Part shown: piece by piece, positions 40,560 to 52,249 of the stretch | Position numbering within the stretch: the stretch's first letter is position 1 | Layout: each line of letters begins with the position of its first letter | Assembly: GCF_000003815.2 (NCBI RefSeq) | Contig: NC_049997.1 | Location: 16,169,189 to 16,233,188, forward strand | Length of the DNA: 64,000 bases | Reading direction: 5' to 3' | Origin: Branchiostoma floridae | Lineage: Eukaryota; Chordata; Leptocardii; Amphioxiformes; Branchiostomatidae | Notes under the pieces: generated by a model | The model's database searches: none | The model's input: the letters and a program-made list of their open reading frames with translations, nothing else | Told to the model about the DNA's origin: nothing | Translations under genes and position numbers: made by a program

Positions 40560-42090
40560 AAGGAGACAAAGTGTGTCAACTTCAAGGACTGGGAGAAATT
40601 CAAAAAAATCAATCAATTTTCTGGAACGTAATTTAGATCATGACTACATAAATCACACCAACATACTTCAATATATCAGAGAGATCCATTCATTTGATCC
40701 TGAAATACAGACTGCCAAAGTTGCTTGGATTTTGCCCAGCAATATTGTTTACACTGTGTCATCTTCATGGACTGGGAGAAATTCAAAAAAATCCATTTAT
40801 CTTTTTCAAAGTAATTTACATCATGAGTACTTAAATCACTCTAACATATTCTAGAATATTGAAGAGATCCATTCATTTGATCCTGAAATACAGACTGCCA
40901 AAGTTGCATGAATTTTGCTTAGCAATATTGTTTACATTGTGTGAACTTCAAGGACTGGGATAAATTCAAAGAAATCAATTAATCCTCTTCAAAATATTTG
41001 AGATCATGCCTATATAAACTACTCTAACATATTCTGGAACATTGGAGAGATTTGATTATTTGATCATGAAATACAGACTGCCAAAGTTGCATGAATTTTG
41101 CTTAGCAATATTGTTTACACTGTGTGACCTTCAAGGACTGGGAGAAATTAAAAAAATGCATTGATTTTTAAAAAAAAGTATATTGAAACATGACTACATA
41201 TATCATTCTACCAGACTCCAGGATATTGGAGAGATCCACTCATTTGATCTGTAAATATTGACAGTCAAAGTTTGTAGACTTTTGGTCAGCCATATTGTTA
41301 ATACTAAGTGAAGTTTAATGACTGAGATAACTTCAAAGAAATCAATTAACTATTTTCAAAGTAATTAAAAACATGACTGTATATATCACTTTAATATGCC
41401 CCTGGATATTGGAGACATCCACTCATTTGATTTAGTATTATAGACAGTCAGAGTTTCTTGAATTTTGGTCAGCCATATTGTTTACACTGTATACAGTTTA
41501 AGGACTGGGATAAATTCAATGAAATCAATTGATTCTTTTCAAAGTAATTGAAAACATAACTGCATATGTCACTCTAAAATATGCCTACATATTGGAGAGA
41601 TCCACTCATTTGATTTGATATCATAGACAGTCAAAGTTTCCTGAATTGTGGTCAGCCATATTGTTTACACTATATGCAGTCTAACTGTAATGACTGGGAT
41701 AGATTCAAAGAAATCAATTGATTTGTTTCGAAGTTATTTAAAACATAACTTCACATATTACTCTAACATATGCCTGTATATTGGAGAGATCCACTCATTT
41801 GTTTTAGTATTTTATAGACAGTCAAACCTTCCTGAATTTGGGCCAGCAGCCATATTGTTTGCACTTTGTGAAGTACACTGTGTGTAGGATGAATTAAAAA
41901 AAAAGTAAGCTGTGTAATTTAAGTGAATGAAAACAAGAATGCATACTAGTATATGTTACATCAACATATCCTGAAAAGTACAGAGATGCTGAATTTTGAT
42001 CCAGAAATGAAATATTGACTTGCTTGTCTTTAGTTTTGTTTTCTTCAGTTGTATTGTTCAAAGTGTCTTAACTTCAAGCACTGGGATAAG
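40560..42090. repeat. About 183-bp AT-rich satellite, 7-8 diverged copies
   Basis: The GGACTGGGAGAAATTCAAA segment recurs near 40584, 40770, 40953, 41133, 41311, 41499, 41692 and weakly 42079. Units also share GAGAGATCCAYTCATTTGAT and CAATATTGTTTACACTGTGT. Copies become more diverged to the right, a gradient expected if the array grows at its left end. Confidence 0.85.
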
Positions 42091-43783
42091 CTTAACATGT
42101 TCATAATGTTACCTATATCTGCATCAAACTTTGATAAGTGTAAGATACTTAGATTACAGTTCTTACAGCAGTATATATATATATATGTGTACAATGCTTT
42201 ATCATGCCAAACCCCCCTCCCCCATTTTCCAAGAATGGTAAAGAAATGTTTCTAATCCATGGCTGTTTGGATCTTGTAAACATGTTTCACCTCATAATAG
42301 AGCTTCATTGCTCCTAATAACTATGACTCAGGATTCAAATTTTTGAATATGAACATAACAAAAACAACAAATGTATACAAATCATTCAAGGGTATGCACA
42401 GAAATGTTATTGTCCATGTTAGTTTGATGTTATGCAATCAGATTTTTTTTTTACATTATTTGAGTAGTATAGATAACTTTGTTGAAAGACAATGAACAGA
42501 AAGAAAAGAAGCACTTACAATCACAATCCTCTCTCTCTTTATTTTCCAGTTGAAGGACAGAAAATTATTGGTTTGCTCTGAACCAGGACTGTGGAGTTCA
42601 ATACAGCCTTACATCAGATTTTCTCACCAACCCTGTTATGATTCACAGACCTGGAATACTCACTGAATGAAAACATCAATACATACATATTTTATAGCTA
42701 CTGTGTATTTAAGTTGTGTGTTTACTATTTGCATTGGTGATGATTTGTAATTTATTTCTATGATTTGTTATACCTCTTTTCCAACTTTACCCTACTGTCT
42801 TTGATTGAAAGGAGGCTGGATAAAGACAGTGTATTGTTGTGCATTGTAATGCTCAATGTTATGAACCAATGATGTCTTACCTGAAAGTGTAACTTGAAAA
42901 ATATATATAGTATATCTGTATTAGCTTGAAATAGTAGAATTGACATTAGTATAGGACTGAAACAAATGTACTTTATCTATTGTGTGTCCATTGTTTTCTT
43001 TTCCATTGGCATGGAGGAATATCCTAGCCTGTGTGCTATCCTAGTTAGATTACCAAGGCTCCTATACCTCTCCCCCATACATAGGGAATTGTAGGGGCCT
43101 TAGCAAACAAGGATTGTGCAGCATATTACCCTGTGGTATCTTTATATCTTAGACAACTTTGTGTAATATCTGATGCATTGTGATCAGTATCACTATAATA
43201 GGAACTACTGGTTTGATATTACATTTCATCACCTTATGTTAGGTCTATTGTATGTTACCACTTTTTGTATATTTCTTTTGACACACATTAAAACATATTT
43301 TCTGATGCACACTAAATGATATTGTTTAAGGCACAAATGGTAAGATGAACCTGGCAAGTCTGTTACCAACTACATGTGTTACATCAAATTCAATATCAGT
43401 AGTACAAATGAATGAATCTACAGTATTCTATAAAGAGATATCTATGAAATATAATATTGGGAAAATAATATGAATAAAAGTTTTAAACATAGAATTTATA
43501 CTTTAAACAAGAAGATACTCTATGCCATGTCACCTTTTTATCATAATAAACTGTATGCAGGCCACACCTGTTTTTCCCTCTTCACTATTTTTCTGATAAA
43601 CCTCTGGCCTTAATGTTACATCAAAATTATTATCATGTGCTTAAAATTTATTGTCTTCATTTGCATTCCATTTTTTTTCATGTACAGTCTTAGAAAAGTT
43701 TGTGCTGAAAATTTTGATGTTTTCGTATGAACGTTATTCATAATACTAGAAAGGCCGACATTTGCTTGGGTGCAAATACAGCA
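42091..43783. other. AT-rich stretch without recognised feature
   Basis: A short (AT)n at 42173-42187 and T/A tracts only. 42540-42560 has a pyrimidine tract with CCAG but no coding exon I can support. Confidence 0.5.
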
Positions 43784-45576
43784 TATTTCAGCCATACCCA
43801 TTCCCACGCAACATTGGACTGTTCCAAGTCACCCCTGCGCAAAAATGCAATATTTAATGTAAGTTATCCCCAAAAGAGAACTAATATTGTGAATTGATTC
43901 CATGTCAAAACAGAGCTTGCCCAATATGCCCCGGGCCCATATGGAAGAATATAATCTTCCACAGGAGCGCCTATGCATAACTGATTGGTTTTTAGAATCG
44001 CGGCAGCTCCTATTTTTCCGAGAGTGAAAAAAAAAACGCATCTTCCATTCAGAAGATTTTCGTCATGAAATTACATGACGCCATTCAACAATTTCCACTT
44101 CGATAACTAGGTCTAAGTACCGTCATAATCTCCTTGTGATGTGGGTGCATTTATTATTGCAGTGAACTTTTTTTTAAGCAAGTAGGGCATACGTTTTAAT
44201 AATTGTCAGGTGCAGGTACTGTGTAGTAGGAGTGTTGTTGTTTTTTTCAAGCTAAAAACTTCAATCTTCTTCTTGTTTTGTATGAGCCATTACATAAACG
44301 GAGACGTCTCGAAATTTTACAAGAATTTTACCACCCTGTCGCTTCATTTCTTTTCTGAAAAATCCCAGGACGAACAAGTTAACTTGATTTGGCTTTATCT
44401 ATATATTTCATTTTCCTTCGAATTCTTTGTTAAGTATATGCCCCTGCATACCACTGTTAAATTGTTTTACTTTGTATGCAATCAGCCATCGGACGTAATC
44501 TTGTCTGAGTGTTATAATTTCCTGCTCGTAGCGTGCGAGACCTGGAGGATAGGTGTTTCTACTTTGTTCGGGGGGTTCTTTTCGGAGGTCAGTGGTGATA
44601 CTCTGGTATTGAGAGTGTTTTATTGGGCTCAAACTCTGGCAGTTTAAAGTTACTTACAATTTGAATGTACAAAGTTTACGTCAAAAAAGAACAACAACAA
44701 CACTAGAAGTACCTACATTTGTTCGGGGAAAAATACATGCATTCTCGCCACTGTCAAACTTACGTATCAAAACTAAACGCAAGCCGTCCAATTTTCCCTG
44801 TCCAAATCTGCCGAAAATGATTGATAGTGCCATGCGGAATGTTGGTATATTCATCGACACTAACGTTCAATGCACGCGTACCGTCCGCTACCGCTCAAAT
44901 GACCCTGTCTGAACTCCAAATCCTCGCAAACTACAATTTCAAACCCGGCAAAGGGGACCATATGGCCACAGTAAGGCTGTAATATGCATCTGTTTGTGTA
45001 TATACGGGATTGCAAGGCCCCGCTTATGAATATTAACTAGCATTCGCCTTTCTCGTCGCTGATTGGCTGGCGTCCATAAAGTAATTATCTCTCGCTCTCC
45101 CCAGACCGCTGGCACCTGGCACGTGTGGGCTCTGGGGTCACTGGAGTTCACGGCAGGAAGCCGAAAGAAAACCAATTTCCCCTCAGAAAAGCGCTGAAAT
45201 TAAGCATTTTAAAGTAGTTTATGCCCAAAATTTTACTCGGATCATTTTACCAACTATCTAATGCCTATCTACACCAAATTTAAGGTCATTCCATTGTAAT
45301 TCAAGGGAACAGGGGGCCACAATATACCGTTTTGGTCAAAACATGACCTTTAAACTTCAATAAAATCATTTTAGAGGCAGATATGAAAAAAATGAGAAAA
45401 CAGCACCTCGGTATTGACCCACTCTACCCTTGTGCCAAATTTCAGGTCATTCGGTCACGGAACGACGGAGATGAATCGCTTTGAAGATTTGACAGGAGAA
45501 AGAAAGAAAGAAAGAAAGAAAGAAACATTACGAATACAATATATTTCACCATACCATATATGGTATGGCTGAAATA
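43784..45576. mobile_element. 1.8-kb element with TATTTCAGCCATACC inverted ends
   Basis: TATTTCAGCCATACC at 43784-43798 and its inverse at 45562-45576. The right end is preceded by a (GAAA)n microsatellite (45490-45523) and includes a 35-bp near-palindrome (45542-45576). A 145-codon ORF inside (44210-44647) matches nothing I know and is probably chance. Confidence 0.55.
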
Positions 45577-47350
45577 TAATTAACGTTAGATGATTTTCAC
45601 AGTGGAATTATTTCACAGGAAATCTGTTTTTTTCCCATTTACTCCATTGTTTTTCTGGGACGAATTTGGAAAGTGACCTTATCATATTTCGACATTGTTT
45701 GGCTCAATACTGATCAGGAAAGCACCCAACACAATGCCCCTACATTACGATGCGTCAGTATAGAACAAACTGCAGGAAGTAGAAATTTCAATTTTGCCGC
45801 CACAAGTTTGTACCCATCATCCCTTGCGCCTGAAACAAGCCTCGATTTCGTGGATGCCGGCGTTTCCATGGCCTGGTTCTGATCAGTCGCCGCGGTGACC
45901 GTGCTGACGTTTTTGTTGTCATTCCCCCCCCCCCCCGATTTACATAATAATCGTCATCAATTGCCACCGCAGAAGCAAAAAGAGTCCGAAATATATGCAT
46001 TTTCAAATGCGTAAGACACTTTCAAAATCGTCTCCGGCAAGCCACTCAGATCCCACGAGATTTCTATGCGATTTTATAGGAGCGCGAGCCGCTTCACGGA
46101 GAAAGGCAAATCGGCAGCCAGGTACAAATAATTTTGCGATATTGTTTGTGTAGCGTGGCTTCGTTTATGAATATTAAGAAGGAGGAACTAGCCTTCGTTA
46201 GGTTTGTCCTCAGTGGTAGTTACTAAAAATAGTAAAAGATGTCCCTGAAGTGAACTAGACAGCCACAGACATGACAAAAAGTTAGTGTTTATATATATAG
46301 TTTGCTTCTCAAATTTGCTCAGATATGGCTCTAAAATGCACCAAAGAACCTCTAATTCTTATAAATTTTCTGGGGGAGGCCCCCCATACCCCCCCAACGA
46401 GAGGGGGGAACCCCCCTCTCGTGCTCTCCCCCCGCGCAGCTTGCGCTGCGCGGCCGCGGCCTTCGGCCGCGTCATGGTGCGCGCCCCCCCTTAGCAAATT
46501 TCTGGATCCGCCAGTGATCAGGGCGCGCTCCGAATGTCACCCGCTCGCCAGTGGAAATGAGATTCTTTGGAATACATAAATATCCTGTCGTTTATTTCGA
46601 ATTCACACCATTGCCTTTCTATACACTCCTGTGGAGGTCCACTGGCAAACACTAAAGCACTAGCCTGGAACCGGCCTATCGTGGTTGTCCCGACATCTCC
46701 TCGGTGCTGGGAAGTTGCCCGCCCGCCGAGGTCATATAGCACGCCCCGGCACGACATCGATATCGGGTTTGTGAAAGGCTTGCAGTGTCCTGATTATGAC
46801 TTACACTATTCACGCGCGCGCGAACAAACCCGGCTGTAAAGATATCCCATCGCATGCGAGCGCTGGAAAAGGCCAGAGAAACGCGGACCAAAGCACAAGT
46901 TCCGCAGTGCTTGGCCTCTCACGTTCTTACAGATCAATCACTTATTAAACCCAGTGCCGGCCTACGGTATCGGGAGGGGGGAGGAGCAGTAACACGGGTC
47001 GCATTACAGTAGTAATCACAAACCCATTGTATTTATTGGTCAACAAACGACTACCTGTTCCTGGTGGGAATCATAACTTTTTTGGCACTTGCGTGCGATT
47101 GGTCGGCGGTCGGGCCAGCGCATTTGCTAAAGGGGGTGAAATTTATGGAGGGACTGTAAGTCACTTGCATTACTTCAGAACTTCTCTGCTTTTATTTCAT
47201 TAAAGGCATTTTGGTCCTAAAGATATTATCACGCTTAGTTAGGCAGTCCCAACTGTTATTGCAACTGGTGGTAGAAATGCTTTTGCTTGTGTCTTTCACG
47301 TTACCTCACCTATCTTGTACAAGTTCGTTCCAAAACGTGTTGGTGACTGC
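45577..47350. other. Repeat-rich stretch, GC hairpins and a stray 74-bp satellite unit
   Basis: 46370-46500 is a GC-rich set of hairpins (GGGGGAGGCCCCCC; GCGCAGCTTGCGCTGCGC; CGGCCGCGGCCTTCGGCCGCG), followed by TTTCTGGATCCGCCAGTG and the stray 74-bp satellite fragment. 46662-46760 carries a diverged copy of the AACCTGG element family. Poly-C at 45926-45938. Confidence 0.5.
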
Positions 47351-47357
47351 AACGTAG

Positions 47358-47367
47358 TATATAAATA
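47358..47367 (+). promoter_or_regulatory. TATA box upstream of exon g
   Basis: TATATAAATA, 153 bp before the exon g start codon, which would give a 5' UTR of about 125 nt. The only strong TATA box in the first-exon bank. Confidence 0.55.
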
Positions 47368-47519
47368 GGAACGGTAGGAACCAGAGTAGGAACAGTGCAG
47401 GTGTCAGGTAGTTGGCAGTGCGTTTTGTCCGAAAACGAAAAGTGTGATCTCGAACAAATCACTCGCGCTCAACGCAAACTATTCTACTCTTAGACTATAT
47501 TTCCCTACAAGATATAGAA

Positions 47520-47544
47520 ATGGACCTCCGAAGTGCTGAGCAAG
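47520..47544 (+). CDS. Candidate alternative first exon g (25 nt)
   Basis: ATG 47520, donor CAAG|GTAAGA, phase 1, peptide MDLRSAEQ-G; preceded by CTACAAGATATAGAA. With TATA box, strong donor and family resemblance it is the best single candidate. Confidence 0.65.
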
Positions 47545-49155
47545 GTAAGACGATAAAAGCTAAAGTGTTTTTATCTGTTTCACTACAAGAAGGACTTGGT
47601 ACTTTTTTAAATCATGTTGTTTGTGAGTATTATGATTTCCAGCAGAGCCCATTTTGTTCGGTTGCTGACTAGAAACCGAATAGAATACGCATTGGGTACT
47701 TTATCGATCATATCAAAGAGCTTTCCTCAATGGAAGCTCCTTACTCATACAAGTTACAGTAACAAACCTGGTGTGTTGTGCCACGGAGTGATTGACCGGG
47801 TATACCATGCAATATACTAGTATAGGTATATTAAAAGATGATCCTACAGTAGCTCTTCGCTAATGAAAATTTACTCTGGCACACAAGAAACGAAGATTGC
47901 CCATGTTTCTGCATGAATTTGTGCAAACGAACTGTATTACGGTAAGCGACCGGTGATACTATATGGGTATTTTGACAACTGTTGTAATATTACGTATCGA
48001 TGCCAAAAGACGCTATATTACAGTTTTTTTCTATATCGTAAGGAGGTTTGCTTGTGATTAATCGTCGAATATAGCATGTCAGTATTACGCAATGTTAAGT
48101 TCAAATCTCAAAATGTAAGTCCTAAATAAGGTAGGTCATTTCAGCGTGTATTTGCAAGGATATTCCCCCAGCTGTCAATCAACCAGTGGGACAAAGCCAC
48201 TTTCAGGTTGCTGTTTCCCTATTGGTGGAGTGGAAGTTGACCTTTGTCCTTGTGGTATCATTTACCTGGATTATTTACTTTATTTGTCTTCGTTTCCATT
48301 GTAAGAGTATGATTTGAATAGGCTATGTAAAAAGGTCATATACTTGAAGTTAAACCCCGAATTTTTCATACTTTTGCATCTACAACCATATGAATGACAA
48401 CCCCGCACTGTTTTTACCCTACATTATTATCCTAAGAATGTCATGCTTAGCATTGGGGGAAGTTAAGAAGTCAGTTTGGATGGCTGGCTGGTAAGTCGCC
48501 AAATTCAACCACCGGTGGCCTTGCTCGTCGTGAAGCTTCGCGGAACCTTTCGTGAAACCTCGAGTCACGCGGAAACTTCGTGCAACAATTGTGAAATAAC
48601 TCTTATTGACGGGGGAATCCTTGCTGCATGTCGGCACCAGTCACTCAGTGTTCGTACGTGCGTTGGTGTTTTATGTAGACTTGCATCTTAGCCGTCTGTA
48701 AACAAGCCATGGTAGATTAGGTTTGGTGTTTCCTTTGTGTCCCCAGCCCCGTATGTCTGGGAAAGGAAGTTTTGCCACACTTAGAATCGTGCCCTTAAGT
48801 TCATCCACTAGATATATAATTTTCGAAAGGAATTTTGGCAAGTAATATTATTAAAAATTCTTGTTGAGAAACAGAAGCAAAAGTGGATCAATGAAAATAT
48901 CGTAACATATATTGTAACTTCTTTTATAACCATTCAGCATCAGGCGCTGATTTAACAATATGGCGCAGTGTTTGTCCCCCACAATGTAGTTATTCCATTG
49001 CTTTGTCGGAATCCTTGCATGTGTTTACTGTGTCTATTTCCTATGTTAACCGCATGCGCATTCGCCCCGCCTTGTATATGTTTGATCAATGTATTATGTT
49101 GAAGCTGACGGGATCATGAACACAACTATCGCATGATATAGGATAGATCATAGTG
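47545..49155. other. Stretch without recognised gene
   Basis: Unique-looking AT-rich DNA. 48528-48595 and 50335-50425 share GTGAAACCTCG / ACTTCGTG-type short motifs. 48175 has an AT-CCCCC run only partly like NF-kB sites. Confidence 0.4.
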
Positions 49156-49156
49156 T

Positions 49157-49440
49157 GGAGTCTGGTGGTGTAGTGGTTAACAGCTCCACCTGATTGACAA
49201 CAATGTCAAATTATACAAATAGATTTGGGTTCGAATCACCTGAATTTAGATGGACGGTGTGGGCAACCCTTTCTGATAGCGCCCATTGATCGTACAATAG
49301 TTCACTGAAAGTAAGAGCCCCCTATCTTGTAATGCTGTGAAGACGTGTAAACATAACATGCTTTGTAATGTAACGCGTGCAGATGGCGGTAAAATGGACC
49401 GCCCGAGTGTTTGGGCGGACCAAACAAACAAAAAACACAG
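49157..49440 (+). mobile_element. tRNA-derived SINE, plus strand
   Basis: A box TGGTGTAGTGGTTAAC near 49166 and B box GGGTTCGAATCACC at 49227-49240, spaced slightly wider than a tRNA, followed by an unrelated body ending in an A-rich run (CAAACAAACAAAAAAC, 49422-49437). Lack of tRNA folding across the centre favours a SINE over a tRNA gene. Confidence 0.65.
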
Positions 49441-49681
49441 CGTCAGATCACCTGATCGACTATAGAAGGCAGCATCTACCATTCAATATCAAGGGGTGGG
49501 AATAATACTACGTAAAATGGTGAGATTAGATGAGATCAAGTTAAACCACGAGAGTAATAAAACATCTAAAAACGCATATAGTAATCATACTCTGATGTTT
49601 GCAATCCACTCGCCACTTTACTGTGTACTTTACAAAATATATGTGGATTCTTGCTGTTCCTCCCTTATGTGTTCGCATGCA

Positions 49682-49720
49682 CCTTATTTGTTCGGCGTTA
49701 TTTGCATAAGGGGATTCCCC
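49682..49720 (+). promoter_or_regulatory. Exon h promoter: CArG-like, octamer and NF-kB palindrome
   Basis: CCTTATTTGT (49682-49691), octamer ATTTGCAT (49700-49707) and GGGGATTCCCC (49710-49720) in 39 bp, 105 bp before the start codon of exon h. The octamer and NF-kB sites are 2 bp apart. Confidence 0.6.
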
Positions 49721-49824
49721 TCAAGTTTCAATATTCGGTTACACGTTATTGTAGTTGGTAGCAGCAGTGGCACGAAGCAGCACAAGGTACAGTTTAATGC
49801 TGCATTTCGACACAAATTATGAAA

Positions 49825-49849
49825 ATGGATCACCAAAATCCAATGCAAG
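49825..49849 (+). CDS. Candidate alternative first exon h (25 nt)
   Basis: ATG 49825 (AAAATGG), donor CAAG|GTGAGG, phase 1, peptide MDHQNPMQ-G. Nearest first exon to gene 2's death domain (1 kb). Confidence 0.6.
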
Positions 49850-50874
49850 GTGAGGCATTAAAATGATTGTATGTAAATTATTTTTATATGATCTTTTGAG
49901 GTACTTGTTTGTCTTTGTGCAGCAAGTTGCACCACAGATTTAATTCGTTCGTCGCTAGTAATTTTGGCTCTGCCACACATACCATAATTATTCAAGCAGG
50001 CCTTGCGATTATCAAATTTCAAAATGTCACAGTGGCTCAAAGTTTTAATCCTATATAGTCAACGCTAATGTGTGATAATTTTTGTCGTTCTATACATTAT
50101 GGCGTTTTGCTTGTAAGCGAGAATGTATAGAACATGCATGGCCGTTAATTGTAATTTATTAAGTGAAAACATAGAGTCTTTTATGCCAAAAAGACAATTG
50201 CAGTTGGTAGCCGATAAAAAGGTTGTCTTTGTCAGGCAATGAACTTATTTACCTGGATGGCCACCGCTACCCTAGCGTTAGGTACTAGGTTAGGTTGTGA
50301 AGTTGATTTCTCGCTGGCAACCTGACACCATGACGTGCCTCGTGCACGTGAATCTTCGTGAAACCGAAGCACAGTGACCGTGCTTCGTAAAACCTTGTGA
50401 AACTTCGTGAGAATTCGTGCCTCGTGATGCGACGTGTTGCCCGCCCTTCCAGCTCACTCAGCGCGCTGTGGGCTATTTCGTTCCGAGTGCACGGGATTCA
50501 CTTCCACGTTGTAGACGACGGAATTTTTGGCGTGTCGACCTTTACCTTGTCGGCATTATTTATCTTGCACACCGCCCAATCAGCGCTCGGTATTCTCCGT
50601 CACTGGCCTGTTATTGGCTGACGTCGACGGTACAAGGTTTACTCAGTCATTCAGGGTCACAGTACAAGATGCTACATGTGAGCTCTAGTAACAAGCAGAA
50701 CATTTTGAAAAGTTGTACGGTATTTCAAGAACATTTCTTCGCACATATTGATTCCTTTCGCAATGACAGCTGTGGTCACTGAGGTGTTCTATGGGTGCAA
50801 AATACACACGTTAAATATTGACGTTAATTCAGCAACCTTTAATTTTATTGACGAAACCCCACATGCCGTTCCAG

Positions 50875-50993
50875 GCTCGAACCTGACCATTGACCGTCTG
50901 TTCAACAGACTTGCCGGGGAAGTCAGGTCTCGTCAGTGGAAGAAAATAGCCAGGGAGATCGGGCTGACAGAGCCGGAAATAGACGCCATTGAG
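50875..50993 (+). CDS. DD adaptor gene 2, exon 2: death domain N-half
   Basis: Acceptor GTTCCAG|GCTCG phase 1, donor ATTGAG|GTAGAG phase 0. Encodes IDRLFNRLAGEVRSRQWKKI, AREIGLTEPEIDAIE, nearly identical to gene 1 in helices 2-3. About 50 bp of intron before the acceptor (TTGACGTTAATT...CCCCACATG) is also conserved. Confidence 0.9.
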
Positions 50994-51748
50994 GTAGAGT
51001 CTCCCCCTCCATCTCCATCTCTTTCTCTTTTCTCTTTTACTACATCTTAGCAACCTATTTTCGTGCCCCCGTCGGTTTGTCTGTCCGTTTTTCTGTCGGT
51101 CGGTCGGCCTTTTAGTTGTGTTTGTTTATGTGATGTGTGTGTGTGCGCGTATTTGTGTATGTGTGTGTCTGTGTCTCTGTGTGTATGTGTGTGCGTTTGT
51201 ATGTGTGTCTGTGTGTGCAAGTGTAACCCTTTTCCTTCGTCTGCCTATCTTCCTTTAGTCCATCTCTCTCACTCTCTCTCTCTCTCTCTCCCTCACTTGA
51301 GTAGTATCACAACCGCAAAGCGGGCGTAAGGCGTTATCACCTTGTTATCTACATAAAAATAGAGATATTTGTTGGGGTCTGTCTGTGTTCATGTGTGTGT
51401 GCGTCTGTGTGTAGGGCAAAAGTGGGGTGTGTGCCTGAGGGGGTCTGTGTGTTTGTGTTTCCGGATTTTTAAAGTCACCATAACATAAAGTCACCGAGTT
51501 TCGTAGTCCTAGCTCGCGTCGTTCGGCAGTTATATAACGTTAATTTTGGCCCAGACACTTTCAGCCCCACCTCCCCCGTCTATATAGGGTCAAAGGTGTC
51601 ATAGCCACTTACATATTATACAGATGTTAAAGCCATATAAATAATCAGAATATTTCCTGGAGACATGAGGTCTCCGAAGTCTTGTTTAGATATCGATAGT
51701 TATATTTTTAATGACAAGCCATTTGTTACATTTCCTTTACATATCCAG

Positions 51749-51907
51749 GATCGTGACCGTACAAACCTGCATGAGAAGGTGTTCCAGATGTTTTACAAGT
51801 GGAGGATGAAGAACGGCCGGCGGGCCACTCTGGGCGTCCTGGCCGGACATCTGCGGGATATCAACATGGCGGCTCTGGCCGAGAAACTGGAGGACATCCG
51901 GAACTAA
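51749..51907 (+). CDS. DD adaptor gene 2, exon 3: death domain C-half, stop
   Basis: Acceptor ATATCCAG|GATCG phase 0. Encodes TNLHEKVFQMFYKWRMKNGR, RATLGVLAGHLRDINMAALA, EKLEDIRN then TAA at 51905-51907. The donor at 51913 and acceptor at 52249 of gene 1's last intron are retained but now lie in the 3' UTR because CAA became TAA. Product about 101 aa with a first-exon leader. Same family and probable role as gene 1: a death-domain-only adaptor. Confidence 0.92.
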   Translation, partial: DRDRTNLHEKVFQMFYKWRMKNGRRATLGVLAGHLRDINMAALAEKLEDIRN

Positions 51908-52249
51908 AATGGGTAAAATTTAATATACAAAATTTTCTTGCTGTAGATTGCTATAAAAAGATTGCAAAGTTATTATTTGCCAAAGAAACTTGACAACCCC
52001 ACTTACAACCAGATTTGTCCTGCAGCATATTGCTTTTTTTTACTCTTTATATTCAGAAAATCTTTTTTTTTCATGATTTTGAAAATGTCTCTATGTGTTT
52101 CTTGACAATCACATCTTGTTTATTACTAAGGTTAAATGTGCGATTTTAAAGAAAATATTTGCAAAATCCATAATCTTTAATTTTAAATGGTGTTTTACAA
52201 TAAAATCTAAGTTTATTCATGAAGTGACATCTTCTTTCATTCATTTCAG

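Noticed and set aside
44210-44647. 145-codon hydrophobic ORF
   Set aside because: AT-rich, no domain, inside an inverted-repeat element; probably chance.
49157-49245. Functional tRNA gene
   Set aside because: A and B boxes are present, but spacing is wide and no full cloverleaf can be drawn; SINE more likely.
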